The notes beneath the pieces were generated by a model that worked only from the letters and a program-made list of their open reading frames with translations, had not been told where the DNA came from and did no database searches. Shown piece by piece: positions 10,726 to 22,264 of a stretch of DNA of 64,000 bases. This DNA is from Coturnix japonica (taxonomy: Eukaryota; Chordata; Aves; Galliformes; Phasianidae). Numbering within the stretch: position 1 is the first letter of the stretch; the number at the start of each line of letters is the position of its first letter. Made by a program: the position numbers and the translations under genes. The stretch lies in the NCBI RefSeq assembly GCF_001577835.2, contig NC_029519.1, positions 30,380,539 through 30,444,538 of the forward strand. The letters are read 5' to 3'.

Positions 10726-13700
10726 CTGAAAGAGATTCATGATTCCATTACCGTCAAAAACAGCCACATTTGCAAGTTAGCCTGCATTGCTGCTAATTCA
10801 CATTTCCCCCCACGCACATTATGGTTCTGAATGTGAATCACTGACACTGATGGCAATTTATCAGTGAGCTCAGCTGCTAAAACAGTCTCGGTAGTGTTGC
10901 TGCTCACTACCTGTTCTGGTCTCAGTACTTTGGTTTCAATTCTAATCAGCCCAGCTTTATCACGTAAAGGCTGAAAATGGCACTATTAAAACCAGCACAA
11001 ATTCCCTCAGCCTGTTTCAATTTCAATTAATGTGAAAAAATGGTTTCCTCTCTTCCATACCTTTTGGAAATGACTGCAAGACAAACTTCTTCAACCCTTC
11101 GTGCCAAAAACTTTTAGTCCTAGTCATCATTCAATGGAATCCAAAGCAAACAACCTGAGAGCAGGAATTCCGTTGGCTAAGCTACTCTACACTAAGTAGC
11201 TGACAGGAGAATACCTTTCTTGTATAAAACTTTCAAAGTAAAAATAGTCATAGTGGGACATAGCAGAATCCTCTCTAAAGAGGAAAGCTCTGCAATCCCA
11301 GCTCTTTCTCTAGGAAAGCTACATTGCATTGTTAATAGCACTATCAGCATCTCCTTAAAAGACGCCCCAAGCCCAAGTCAGTCATCTTTTTATATTAAAA
11401 GCATTTCCTTTAGCTAAAGATGTTTTAATTTGAACAGTTACCTTTAAATTGCATTTCCCACTCTCTTACACTTTCCATCTGTACAGCATTTAAGTCTGAT
11501 AGGTCATCGTATTCATCTCTGAGTGCATCTTTATCTAGACAGAATGTTGCTAGTCCCCTGGAGGCATCTCTGCCAGCAAAAATTCCGTATGGACCCTCTG
11601 GAAACAGAAAGACAAAACCAATACTTTCAGGTCTTTGCATGCGGTAACTGATGTCAGTTCTTCATTCTGCCAAAGCCATACAAGGAAAGTCCCACGCTTG
11701 TGCACCATTGACACCGTGGCTGTCCAATGTTCAACAACACTGCAATTCAATCTTAAGTATCATTAGGAAAAAAGTCTGCCAAGAGAAGCAGAGTCGAGAA
11801 ACCAGTTTTGAAGGGGTACCTGGACAAATCCCTGACCCTTGATGCAAGTGAAGAGATGTAAATTCCAAAGGGAATGGAGGCCAGAATTCAAAAGAAATCT
11901 ACTTCCATTAAGCAAAATACAGAGCAACTGAAAGTGCAAAGGGCATGAACAAAACCAAATCATATAGACACCTTAGTAAGAAATTCATTAGAGCACCAAT
12001 CAATTACGTCACTTACACAACCACCATAACTTGACAATCAGTGGATCTGTTGACACATTTCTTACTGCTGTGAATGTTACACGGCAAAACACAATATAGA
12101 AACTGAAATCAATCCTATGCCAAGATATTTAATTTACTCATTGATCACACTCAGCCACTTTTCATAAAGCTGTAGGAGATAGAAATGGCTGCCAATGGCA
12201 ACACAATGCAGTGCTTCTTCAAGCAACAAGTCTTGCTGTCCACCAAACCAGCTGCCATTCAAGTGATCTTGCTGTTGATGTTCTGACTGAGGAACACAGG
12301 CCCACAACATTACAAACAGCTTTTACAAAGATCACACACAATCGGTAAATCCTTAAGAGCAATTATAAATTGCAATTTAAGCTCCCTGCCAACAGTATTT
12401 GTCCTGGATTTTTTCCTTTCCACGAAGCATTTAAAACAAAGTTTCCATAAACTCTATTTATATAACATTCTCAGAATTCTGACTAACTGTTGTTAAAGGA
12501 GCACACTGCCCCTCCCTGAAGCTCTGCGTCTGGGGTGTTACACAGCTCTACAGCCACTGCTGAGATGCTACCTCTTGATCCACCAGCTTGATGCCAATTG
12601 CTTCCGCTGGAGAATTACATTATATTAGTAACCTGAACATCCTTCCATCTCAACAGCACGCTTAGTTGAAGGCGCCGGTGCCTTTACAACATATGTTTGT
12701 GTTAAGACTGTTCAGCGCAAGCTTTCTGCTAATATATATGATAATGAGATGCCACTACATGGCTACATCTTTTCTAAAATTAATTTTATATTCTGTATTA
12801 AATACAACATTTACACAGCTGTATTTTGCTATGACCTCCTACCTACTATTCACTTTTATATAAATACTGATACAGTGGTCCTAAAAAGCACATCAGGTCC
12901 TGGGAAATCATTCAGGAAGGTGCAAGCATAGACAGCTCTGAGTAAAACACAGGCTGAGTATTGTCTTGTGGCAGAGACATCGGTGCAATCCCTGAATTAC
13001 TCCCACAGAGTTCTTTCATGACCAGATGCAATTTACTCTGCAAGTCCTACCTACAGCCCTTCTTTTATTTCCCTTTGTCTGCCTGTCTATTTAGACTGGC
13101 TCCTGCTCTAAATAATTCATTGTGCCACTGCTATACATACTGAAGAGATTGTAAAAAGAGATGCTAGTAGCATACGTATGGAGACTAAATCAATTTTTCA
13201 AGACTACCACAGACTCTTAAATTGTTTTCTTTCTCCAAACCCCCACAAAATTAGCTGCTTCCTAGTCAAGTACTTCACAAATTCTCCTCCCACGCCTATT
13301 TGACACCTTCACAACAACAAGAGGAAAAGTCATGTAAGTATTAAAAAAATAATAAAAATAAATCACTGAAACACCTCCACATGATTTGGCTACACACAGT
13401 CACAAGCCTTAGATTAAGGAAGCTTTGCTCCTTAAAGAACATCTTCCTTCCCATCACTGCTTTTACCCATTACATCACTCGGTTACCTAGTATTTGTTCT
13501 AGTGTTAGCTCAGCTCTGAGACCAAACTGTTATCAAAACTATGTATTTGCCTGCCTATCTCTACCTCTGTAATACCACATTTATACACTGCCCTTTTCCC
13601 TCATTTACCTTACAACCCTACCTTATATAAGATATGCCCTTCATTAATCTAAGCACATGCAAATAATTCTACCCACTGCCTGGTACCATTCCCAGGAAAC

Positions 13701-16700
13701 AAGGATTGTCCCTTCCTCGTAAAATCCACATAAAATTGACCCTTCCTGGCAGATGTGTTCCAGTCTGACATTCGTCTTTTCCTACCAATGAACTGGGCAG
13801 GCCTGAGACTTGGCAAAACTCAAGTCTTTTCAGTCACCAAAAAATCCTCTCCAACTGTTGCACTCAGGAACAGGATTTCAGCACCTCCTAGCCCTGTTTT
13901 GGGTCTTAAATGAAGATTTAATTTCTCTTTGCTTGCATATGTTAAGCAACAGCAGACAAGAAAAAACAATATTAACACACGGTGTTTGGACACTTGAGAG
14001 ATATGAAGCCATCCAAGCCAAAGGTTTTATTTGGATGCATTTTTTTTCCAGTCACTTGGTCCAAAACAGGCTAAACTGGATCTTGGAACACAGCCTGCAT
14101 TTGAATTTTTAAATGATTCCACCAGTAATTCCCCCAACCTTACACTGGTGCTCAGATTTGGAGTAGATATTCTCAGCGTACCAAAAGGACCATTTCAGTT
14201 ATCTAATGATTTTGCAGAAGATCCCACACTGCTGCTCCAGGACCAGTAATGAAAGGAAATGCTGCGCACTGAACTCCAGATTGCTCTGGACCTGCAAGGA
14301 CCTGCATGTGGACTTGGTATCGAACCCAGCGATACCATCAGCTGTCCAATTGTGTTTGATCTCACAAGATTAACGCACATTCCATGCGGGCTAACAAGCT
14401 TGGATTTAAACCAGTTTTCATTTCTGAAAGCAGCCAAAAAACACTTCTGAGAAATCACCAAACATGCCGACCATAGCAGGTGTTCTTAGCATCTGTGCGC
14501 CCCACGCAGCCACTGGAATACAGCCCTGTTCTACCTGCAGCCTCGAAATTCAGGGACAACATTTCTTAACCTGCAGAAAATAATAAAGGCAAATCTCTCT
14601 TTTAATGTAAGTTAAAGGAACGAATGGAGAAAGACCAAGAAATGGCTGACAGCTGCACTAACTTACCAGTTTGTCTATCTTCTCTGCTAAAAATCGAAGC
14701 AAAATCTGCCCTGTTTCCATTTGAATCCTGAGATGTTTGTATAGTGTAGTTTTTTTTTTAAATGAGAAGACTAAAAAGCTACAAGTTCAACAAAGCTATC
14801 TTGAGATGCAGCTTGAAAACAGCAGCTTTCTAATAACACGGATCATTGGAATTCAAGGTAACATCATTTTAACTTTAAACCCACTCCGGGTTTACAGGAA
14901 TGGAAAGATGCGAATCAGTTTGAAGTTACAGCTTCCATGGAAAGGAAACGTTCTTAGGAAAGCAATCAATGAAGCCTACACGCTGAGATAGGAACTGCTT
15001 GGGTCTAAATCAGACTTGTTAGACACAGGCCTCGCTGCCTTCTGCCAGCTTTCTCTCTAATTCTGCAGGAGAAGTGCAGGAAACAGCGACCTAACTTGAA
15101 CTGGAGAGGCTGACAGTGAGCACTGCTCAGACAGCCTGCAGCTCAGCTGTCAGGACGCTCTGGCACTGAGCTCCACACTTGGAGAGGACACAGATCCCAA
15201 ACTCCGCCTCAGGGAGAAGAAAGTACTCTGCCCATAGTTTGGTCTATGATAAAGCAAGCAACACTATCCAGGCTCTTGATTATGTGAAAGAGAGATGTAC
15301 CACCGTGTGCTGGATTTAACATCTATATGTTATTAACAACGACGACACTATCACATCGCGTACATAATGCTTGGCCAAGTCCCCAGAGATCCCTATTTAA
15401 ATGATTTAAAACATCACCAGGGATTTACTCAGCCAGCTTTTATCAAGCAGTTGTTCAGGTGCTGAGGAATATATTCAGCTAATCAGCAAAGGCAGAGAGC
15501 AGCTGTTGGTCACAGAGCAGAAGCTGCAGAGGGCTGCATGTTCCTGCATACTCCGCACTGCTTCCTGCCGTCAGGAAACGGGGACCCCTTTGTCCCACTC
15601 CCCTGCAGCAGAAGTACAGAGACCATCTCTTCTCAGTAGGCCTTTTCAGTTTACTCATCCTGGTAGCACCTTACTTTGCCCAGAAACACCGGTTTCTTTG
15701 AGAAGACACCTCCTTTATGCAGCACCAAAGAGCCGGCAAGCACCAAAACGAACTGCAGAAGACCCACACCTCACAGGAAGCACTGCTCCCCCACCTTATC
15801 CTCTGTACTTAAACACTCAGCCTGTTGTGTTCTGCAGATAAGGCCACCCTTAACAGTCCTCTCCAGACACAGCACACGTGCTCCTCCTGCAGCATTTCAC
15901 TCCAGCCCTACCCTTGTACATGAAGTACAAAAGCATCAGTACTACCCAGAACAACTCCTAAATGCAAACACATCAATTAAGCTCACAGCGCTAAATTCCC
16001 AAGGAATTCAGGCAGCATCATTTTATTCTACATTAACAATGGAAGAAATGTCAGTGTTTACTCCAGATTTTTTTCATAATATTTAATATCTGATATTGTA
16101 GTTGTTAATTGCATTTGTACCAGAAAACAAAGCCAATCCTCCCCAATGAAAAATGAACTACAACAGAGGTATTTATGGAAGGAAATACTACTAAAGCCCC
16201 ATCTATTCCTCTCGGAAAGTAGGAATCTTTGTGACACTTTGACAGACTGAAACAGGATGAGAAATGACAATGTATTATAGGGAAAGAAAAGTATCATTGA
16301 CTGTTGTACGTAATGAGAAATGAAGAGCCAAGAAGTGATGTGGAACAGTTGCGCATACTGGATTACGTACAACCTTGCTTTGTCACGCTCAAAAATGAGT
16401 AGTTTTCCTAACTATACAAAGCACTTTTCAGTTGATCTAAACCTGTTTACAGCATTATACTACCATGCCAATTTAAACTCTAAATATTAAGATTACTTTA
16501 TCTCTTACTGTGCCTTTCTATTGACCAATATACCTCCAGGAATCTTAAGGTAAACAAACATGAAAGTTAATGTTACAACAAACAAAACACTAAAAACTGT
16601 CTCCTGCGATAAAGATATAAAACCAACAAAGCACACACTGAAGGTATCAACCGTGGGGCTCTCAGTGATGAGATGTGGCTGTGGATGGGGAGATCACCCC

Positions 16701-19700
16701 ACCATAACTTATTAGATATTCTGGCTCCATAATTTTTGAAGTGAATCGTTAATTGTTTGCTTGATTATGTGCAGAGTTTGTAGATGATAAAAGGCAATTC
16801 AGATTAATAATCAAACAACGCATTCTAGAACTCAAACAGGGACAAACAGAAGTGATATTTATTTAATACAACTAGAAGTGAAACACTGAAACAAAGGGTG
16901 TGCTGGCAGGAGGTCTTCGGTGGGCCCTTCACTGAAACAGTGCAAAGTACACCAGGATTCAGTGGACAGAAACTTGAAAAGAGCAGAACTTCTAATAAAG
17001 TCAAGAGCTTCGCAAGACTTTCAATGGAATCTCACCCGTTGGACAAAAATGTGGGCTAGATGACAATTCTGTGTATTAGCCTTATGCGAGAAGTACAAAG
17101 GTAAGGAAAACATTTGCATCTGTACTATTGTGAAGAAAAAAAGAAGAGACTTCCCAGACAAGATGTCAGAAGCCTTCTGAGACAGCCACATTATTCAGCA
17201 GTCAAGAAATAGCCTAAGAGACGACAGCGAGCCTTCAGCCAATGCGGTTTGCCAGCTTCAAAGCTAGGGCACCACTTTGCATCAGTGCCCCAACAAAACA
17301 CAAGTAGCTCCCAGACCAAGCTCATGCTGTCAGCAAAGCCAGTGCTCTCAACTGCTTCTTCTAGTTAACAAAACTTCACCATCATTTGGTCGGTAAGCTT
17401 TGCACTTCCACTATACCTATATATGCTCTATACTGCTATACTCCAGCTAAGAAGCATAAAATTACAAAAGCAAACTTCTGCAGACATCTGGTTGCTGTGA
17501 CAGAAGTCCTTGTGGAGAGATGCAGCTTTAGAAGCTGAAGACTTTTCCACCTAACTCTTCTCAGATCTTTTAAGGCCTCCAACCACTCATTAGGTTTTTT
17601 TCTTTTTGGTCAGAAAACAATTGCAAGAAAATACCACTCGACACATATCACACAGGCTGACCACATTGGCTTGATGTGATAGAAAGCACAGAGCTGGTGC
17701 TTAGGTTGAGCACAGATTTCCTAACGTGCACATGTAACAGAGATCTGACAGAGGAAAATAATGCCAAGTAAGTCTGTTATTAAAAGACCATCTTTCACAA
17801 CAGGGCAAAAAAAAACCAACACAAAAACCAACCTACAACACACGTCCCTCTCCACAAGAGCAGGACACGCTGCGTTAGGGAAACCAGCTGCTGGCACTAA
17901 TCAAAGAAGCAGGCTGATGTCCTTAAACACAAGAGGCAGAGGATGCAAACCAGTGATAGTATCGATCCAGAAACTGTCTGATACACAAAACAGCTAAAAT
18001 TAATGTTTAGACTGTGGTTCAATGTTATTTCAGGGAGGTAATTTTTGAAGAAATCTGTCCACTCAGAATGATGTTATAAGTTTCATGTGCACACATGTGT
18101 TGTTCATCTATGTATTAGAAATGCAGAAATGCTTGTGTTGGAAAGTACCCTTAACAATAACATAGTCCAACTCGCCTGCAATGGTCAGGGACGCCTACAG
18201 CTACATCAGGTTGCTCAGAGCCTGATCCAGCCTGACCTTGAGGGTCTCCAAGGATGGGGCATCCACCACTTCTCTGGGCAACCTGTTCCACTGCCTTACT
18301 ACCCTTACTGTAAAAATAAACTTCTTCCTCATATCCAATTTAAATCTCCCCTCTCTTAGTCTGAAACTGTTTCTCTTTGTCTTATCACAACAAACTCTGC
18401 TAACCAGTCTGTCCCCTTCCTTCTTACAGCCTCTCTTTACATACTGAAAGGCTGCCATCAGGTCTCCCTGGAGCCTTCTATTCTCCAGGCTGAACAGCCC
18501 CAGCTCTCTCAGCCTGGTCTTGCAGGAAGTGTTCCATCCCTTAAATCATTTTTGTGGCCCTCCTCCGGGAATACTCCAGCAGGTCTATGTCTCTTCTGTA
18601 CTGAGGCCTCCACATCTGCACACGCAATTCCAGGTGAGGTCTCACCAGCACAGAGCAGAAGGACAGGGTCACCTCCTTCCACTTGCGGGCCACGTGTCTT
18701 TCAATACAGCCCATGATACAGCTGGCTCTCTGGGCTACGAGGGCACATTGCTGGCTCATGTCCACCTGCCATCCACCAGCACCCTCAAGTTTCAGCAGAG
18801 CTCTATTCTCACATCTCCCAGCTCATACTGATAGTGTGGGCTGCCATAACCCTGGTGCAAGATCTTGCACTTGGATTTGTTGAACCTCATGGGGTTCACT
18901 TTACCTGTATTTTCTATCAGAACAGAGGTGTCAGTTTAAACATCCCTAGAGCATGTGAGACAAAAGAACTTGCCTGAGTAAGTCTTTGGAGGTTGCAGTG
19001 CACCAGACTGTATCTTCTCAGCTTTACCCAATAACAGGTGTAATCCAGGCACAGTGAGGTAGCTCAGAGCCTAGTGCCAGCTATTCCAGTACCCAAACAG
19101 AAAGCAGCTTGATTCACTTATGGCAGCTTCCGTTTCTGCGACTGGCAGCAGAGATGGTATCAGATCCTCTGAGGGTGACAAGCCTGGTTCAGCTGTACGA
19201 CTGTCACTGCTTGGGACCAAACACCTGCAAACACTGCACTTTCATGTCTTTATTTTTGCAAACTAAGATTTAAGAACAAAGCCAGACAAAAAGCCATCTA
19301 ACTCCAACTATTTCCTGGACAAAACCCAGCAACCTCTCTTTTCTGCCCCTCATACAAAGACACTTGTAACACCTACTACAAACAAGTCCTGTGTCATTCG
19401 ATTAGATCCGGTTTTCCAAACCACCATTGTTTCAGGAAGAAAATGAGCAGCAGCCACAACTCTCACTTCCTTTGGCATTGGGTTAACATACACAGCTCAG
19501 CAAACTTGCCCAGCTCATTACGCGAAACCACTGTGTATTTACTCCTCATAAATGATCCACACGGCGAACATGGAAACCTAACAACATTGGCTTTGACGCA
19601 CGCGTCTTTATGCGTGAATTAAGCATTTCAGCGCTGCAGGACCCTATTGTCTACCTTCTCGCTCGAGAGCAGGCTGCTTTCGGCACACACCTAACCGGTA

Positions 19701-20440
19701 TCGGCACCGTCAGCCCACCAGCTCCCCCTGCTCGCCTCCACCTGATTACAACTCACACTGTTATGTCACCTGCGGCTTTAGGTAAGCAACCAGCTGTCTT
19801 TACTCTTCCCTGAGCCATAAGAGCTATTAGGCAGGAAGCGCTGCTCGGCTGCACGTGGCAAACCTACCAGCAGAGACAGAGACAAACGATTAGAGCACTG
19901 CAGCCCCGCACCGTCGTGCAGCTGGAAACCCACCCGTAAGGCGGCGTGGCTCGGCACGACTCCCCCCGGCCCGATGCCCGTTCCGCAATGCCGTGCCCGC
20001 CGAGGCTCTCCCTCCCTCCCTCCCTCCCTCTCGCGGCGTCCGGACCGCCGCCCCCTCGAGTTCCCCCGGGCCCGGCCGGGCCGCCCCCGCCCGCCGCGAC
20101 GCTCACCGGGCCCGTAGAACTTGCTGCCTTTGGTCACGTCGAAGACTTTGCCGTTGACCGCCAGGAGGATGCGGGGGTTGCGGATCCCGTCGAACTCGCG
20201 CAGCTGCTCCAGCGAGAAATCCCGCCGCTTCATCCGCGGCAGCGGGGCGGCCTGGCTCGGCTGGGCCGCGTCCCCCGGCCCGCTCCGCTTCCTCCAGCGC
20301 AGGTACAGGCAGTAGGCGGCCAACAGCGCCAGCGCCAGCAGCCCCGCGTACAGCAACATCCCGCCGCCCACCGACCGCCCCGCGCCGCCGTGCCCGCCGC
20401 TCCCCGCGGTCCTTAGCCGCCCATCCCCGCCGTCCGCCAT
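10628..20440 (-). CDS. PGRMC2: PGRMC2, membrane-associated progesterone receptor component 2
   Basis: Three exons on the - strand (20440-20107, 11597-11442, 10725-10628) encode 195 residues. Order: a short Gly-rich N-terminus ([13 protein letters not shown]); one membrane helix at about residues 28-49 ([20 protein letters not shown]); a linker; a cytochrome b5-like MAPR haem domain from about residue 70 ([65 protein letters not shown]); and an acidic tail ([15 protein letters not shown]). Tyr115 aligns with the PGRMC1 axial haem ligand Tyr113, Tyr109 with Tyr107, and the KY pair in EKYDYVG with Lys163-Tyr164. MAPR proteins bind haem and sit in ER and nuclear membranes; PGRMC2 has been described as an intracellular haem chaperone. 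The start is the only ATG giving the family N-terminus, and it sits in the CpG island. It is shorter than the human protein (about 223 residues) only in the low-complexity N-terminus. Confidence 0.97.
10726..11441 (-). other. PGRMC2: PGRMC2 intron 2
   Basis: A short intron bounded by GTAACT and CTTTCAG on the - strand. No repeat recognised. Confidence 0.9.
11442..11597 (-). CDS. PGRMC2: PGRMC2 coding exon 2
   Basis: The acceptor (TTTCCAG on the - strand) precedes 11597 and the donor GTAACT follows 11442. It encodes (E)[36 protein letters not shown] and the helix ending EWEMQFK. This is the most conserved part of the MAPR fold and includes the Tyr115 haem-ligand position. Phases (1-base in, 1-base out) match exons 1 and 3. 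Confidence 0.97.
18131..18902 (-). mobile_element. CR1 LINE with readable ORF2 C-terminus
   Basis: An antisense CR1 of about 770 bp. The - strand translates recognisable CR1 reverse-transcriptase C-terminal segments: [20 protein letters not shown] and RRRATKMI in one frame (near 18541-18765), and [33 protein letters not shown] and [19 protein letters not shown] in another (18201-18458). The segments are split between frames, so it is a dead, 5'-truncated copy. The canonical 3' ATTCTATG tail is degraded at about 18131. It lies in the same orientation as PGRMC2 transcription. Confidence 0.95.
20005..20032. repeat. (CTCC)n tract
   Basis: Tandem CTCC units about 75-100 bases inside PGRMC2 intron 1, a purine/pyrimidine mirror-type tract within the CpG island. 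Confidence 0.9.
20107..20440 (-). CDS. PGRMC2: PGRMC2 coding exon 1
   Basis: ATG at 20438-20440 (read leftward). It encodes 111 residues through SKFYGP and ends one base into the next codon at a GTGAGC donor (20101-20106). It holds the membrane helix and the first half of the cytochrome b5-like fold. A longer upstream frame exists to about 20767, but it is GC-rich and not conserved. Confidence 0.96.
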
Positions 20441-20645
20441 CACCGCCAGGCCCGCGCCCGCCCGCCCTCCGCCCCGCCCCTCCCGGCCCCGGCCCCGCCC
20501 CCCTCGCCTCTCCCCGCCTCCGATTGGTCCTGGGCCCAAGGGCTCCGCCCACAACGGCCTCGCGCCCCGCGGGCGACGCGGCGGCGGACGCGCCCCGCCC
20601 CTCAGCTCGGGAGAGGCGCGGCCGCCGCTACTGCGCCTGCGCGGC
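20441..20645 (-). promoter_or_regulatory. PGRMC2: PGRMC2 core promoter and 5' UTR
   Basis: Reading on the - strand, an inverted CCAAT box (ATTGG at 20523-20527) lies about 85 bases upstream of the ATG and is flanked by GC boxes (Sp1/KLF type). An NRF1-like palindrome TGCGCCTGCGC sits at 20632-20642. No TATA box is seen. This is the standard layout of a TATA-less CpG-island promoter; the start site probably lies between 20445 and 20500. Confidence 0.65.
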
Positions 20646-21090
20646 GTCTGGGCGCTCCGGCGGGAGGCGGGGCGGTGCGGTGCCGTGGTTGCTGTGTGCA
20701 ATGTTTGCGCTGTGGTGCTGTAACGGCCGGGCGCGTGCCCAACGGTCGCGGGAGGCGGCGCGCGCACGGCCGGCCCCTTTGGGCTGTGATGGGACGCTGC
20801 GCCTCAAGGCGGCGGGCGGCGCCGGCTGGGGCCGTAGCGGGGTTAGTTGTGTGTGGGAGCACGGCTGCGCGTGCCGCAGGATGACGGGTCGAAGGGCGTC
20901 CGTGCTGGACACCGTGGTAACCGCCACGTCGTATGGCGCCCTTTAGGCGATCGTTGGGACAGTGACACGTCTGCTCGGCGCTGTGGTGCAGAGGTCCCTC
21001 CCGGCCGTGCTCCCGATAGCGGCCCGGGCCGGGCGTGCCCGTGAGCTGACGCGGCAGAGCCCGGCGGGGCGGCCCTGGAAGGGGCTGCTC

Positions 21091-21825
21091 GTTGCGTTTG
21101 GCTGCACGTAAATGCGGGCAAACAGCGCCGTCCATTTTGGGCATCAGGAGATGAGAGGGCCGCTAACGGGCCCAGTGCCGCGTTGTGAAAGCAGCAGCCG
21201 CTGTGCGTGCGTGTCATGTATCTCACTAATGCCACACGTGAGCGAGGAGGAGATGACGTGGTGAAAGACTTTACTAATATTCTCAAGGAGAGACTCAGTC
21301 ATCCCTATAGGAGTATCCTTACCCGTAGCACACATAAAGACTGTCAGGGTTAAGCTCTTCCTCGTCTTGAGAACGTACTCCCAGGCAAAGCAGCATCACG
21401 TTGATGACGAGCTGCTACAGGTGCGTTCCTGGGCCTGGGGGATGTCAGCCGTGCTCAGCCGCTCTGCCTGGCCATGGAATGAGGCAGCAGCGCTTTGCAC
21501 CTGCTCGACTTTGTTACTGCTGCAGCAGCATGGTGCAGGAGCATCCCTTCATACTGACGGCTGCACCGAGAGCACATCGCCGTTTCGTAACCCCGTGACA
21601 AAAGCTGGAGAGCTCGAATATTCTCACGCAGGCAGGTAAACAGTGCAAGAACCCGGCAGAAAGTAACACTTAGCCATGCTTAGTGTTTCCATAGAGCTCT
21701 GTGTTGTCAACACCTCCTATACTGGTCAAGTGTTTAATCTGCCCTCTGAGCCTGTTTAGTAATGACAGCCTTTGTGAGGAAACAGGAAGGTCTCACCAAT
21801 TAAAGACCAGCAATTAAAACTCATA
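21091..21825. other. upstream flank of PGRMC2, no gene recognised
   Basis: Composition falls from GC-rich to average. A YY1-like CCATTTT lies at 21132-21138 and a fair + strand splice donor (GGCAG/GTAAAC) at 21636, either of which could belong to a divergent transcript. The 90-codon frame at 21367-21639 resembles nothing known. Confidence 0.4.
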
Positions 21826-22234
21826 GGTTGCTCTGAAAGTAATGCCTCCTATTTATTTCCACAGATGTTCCAATAGATAGAAAGCAAAATAACAGTTTGT
21901 TAGAGTATATTCTCAGCTACAAAACACTATTTTCAGCAGTCACTACCATTAGCTATTTGTTTTTCACCAGCAATGAACAAGAGCCCGTATGCTACACACG
22001 TAACAGTCTGTACCAGTGCAGGTGACCCAATGTCACCACTGCTGAAACTCACCACCCACAGCCTCCCTGCACTTACATCCACTGTGTGGTCTCCAGAAAC
22101 ACTCAGCCAGCATCAATGAATGTGCATTATTTCTTTATTTTTTCCTGCATGGAGGAGTTCAACTACAGACCTTCAGTTGTATTGTGGGCCAACATAGTAA
22201 AATAGGAGATGTTACTTTTGGAGCAGCTCTCTTA
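21826..22234 (-). mobile_element. mariner element (chicken Galluhop / Mariner1 type), internally deleted
   Basis: The left end GGTTGCTCTGAAAGTAATGC and the right end (reverse complement GAGCTGCTCCAAAAGTAACA) form matching terminal inverted repeats, with a TA at 21824-21825 just before the element. The interior (ATGAACAAGAGCCCG, GTGACCCAATGTCACC, CCTGCATGGAGGAGTTCAAC, GGGCCAACATAG) follows the chicken mariner sequence as I remember it, from the end carrying transposase remnants on the - strand. The middle is missing: the sequence jumps from the GAGGAGTTCAAC area almost directly to the GGGCCAACAT end. No transposase frame survives. Many base differences between the two inverted repeats suggest an old copy. 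Confidence 0.9.
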
Positions 22235-22264
22235 CTGCTACTCTTTTGGAGCAGCTCTCTTACT
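22215..22264. repeat. 28-bp-period tandem duplication of the mariner 3' end
   Basis: A 22-base word (CTTTTGGAGCAGCTCTCTTA plus CT) occurs identically at 22215-22236 and 22243-22264. The first copy is the outer part of the mariner terminal repeat; the second lies just outside it. Confidence 0.93.

Larger units (their letters stand above)
11598..20106 (-). other. PGRMC2: PGRMC2 intron 1
   Basis: An 8.5 kb intron. It contains one CR1 piece (18131-18902) and a CTCC-rich tract near the donor. Several 60-136 codon frames, the longest at 15676-16086, resemble no known protein and overlap each other in different frames. No RNA gene recognised. Confidence 0.9.
19930..21090. promoter_or_regulatory. 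CpG island over PGRMC2 exon 1 and promoter
   Basis: Composition changes abruptly from AT-rich to strongly GC- and CpG-rich, with many GC boxes (CCCGCCC and GGGGCGG types). The island covers exon 1, the promoter and about 600 bases upstream, typical of a broadly expressed vertebrate gene. Boundaries are estimated by eye. Confidence 0.88.

Noticed and set aside
15506-16086. Overlapping 111- and 136-codon plus frames in PGRMC2 intron 1
   Set aside because: Different frames of the same stretch, Pro/Ser/Thr-rich, no flanking promoter or paired splice sites seen; likely chance.
16850-17065. Block that seemed repeat-like on the minus strand, ending near AATAAATATC
   Set aside because: I could not match it to any family, and no terminal repeats or tail were evident.
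18087-18883. Plus-strand frames of 66-103 codons
   Set aside because: Antisense shadows of the minus-strand CR1 ORF2 remnant.
19778-20767. 329-codon minus frame through PGRMC2 exon 1
   Set aside because: It reads through the exon 1 donor into intron 1 and upstream past the real start; the GC-rich island lacks stops. Only 20107-20440 is coding.
19946-21286. Several 65-180 codon frames on both strands over the CpG island
   Set aside because: Stop-poor GC-rich DNA gives overlapping frames on both strands; composition is low-complexity Arg/Pro/Gly/Ala with no family.
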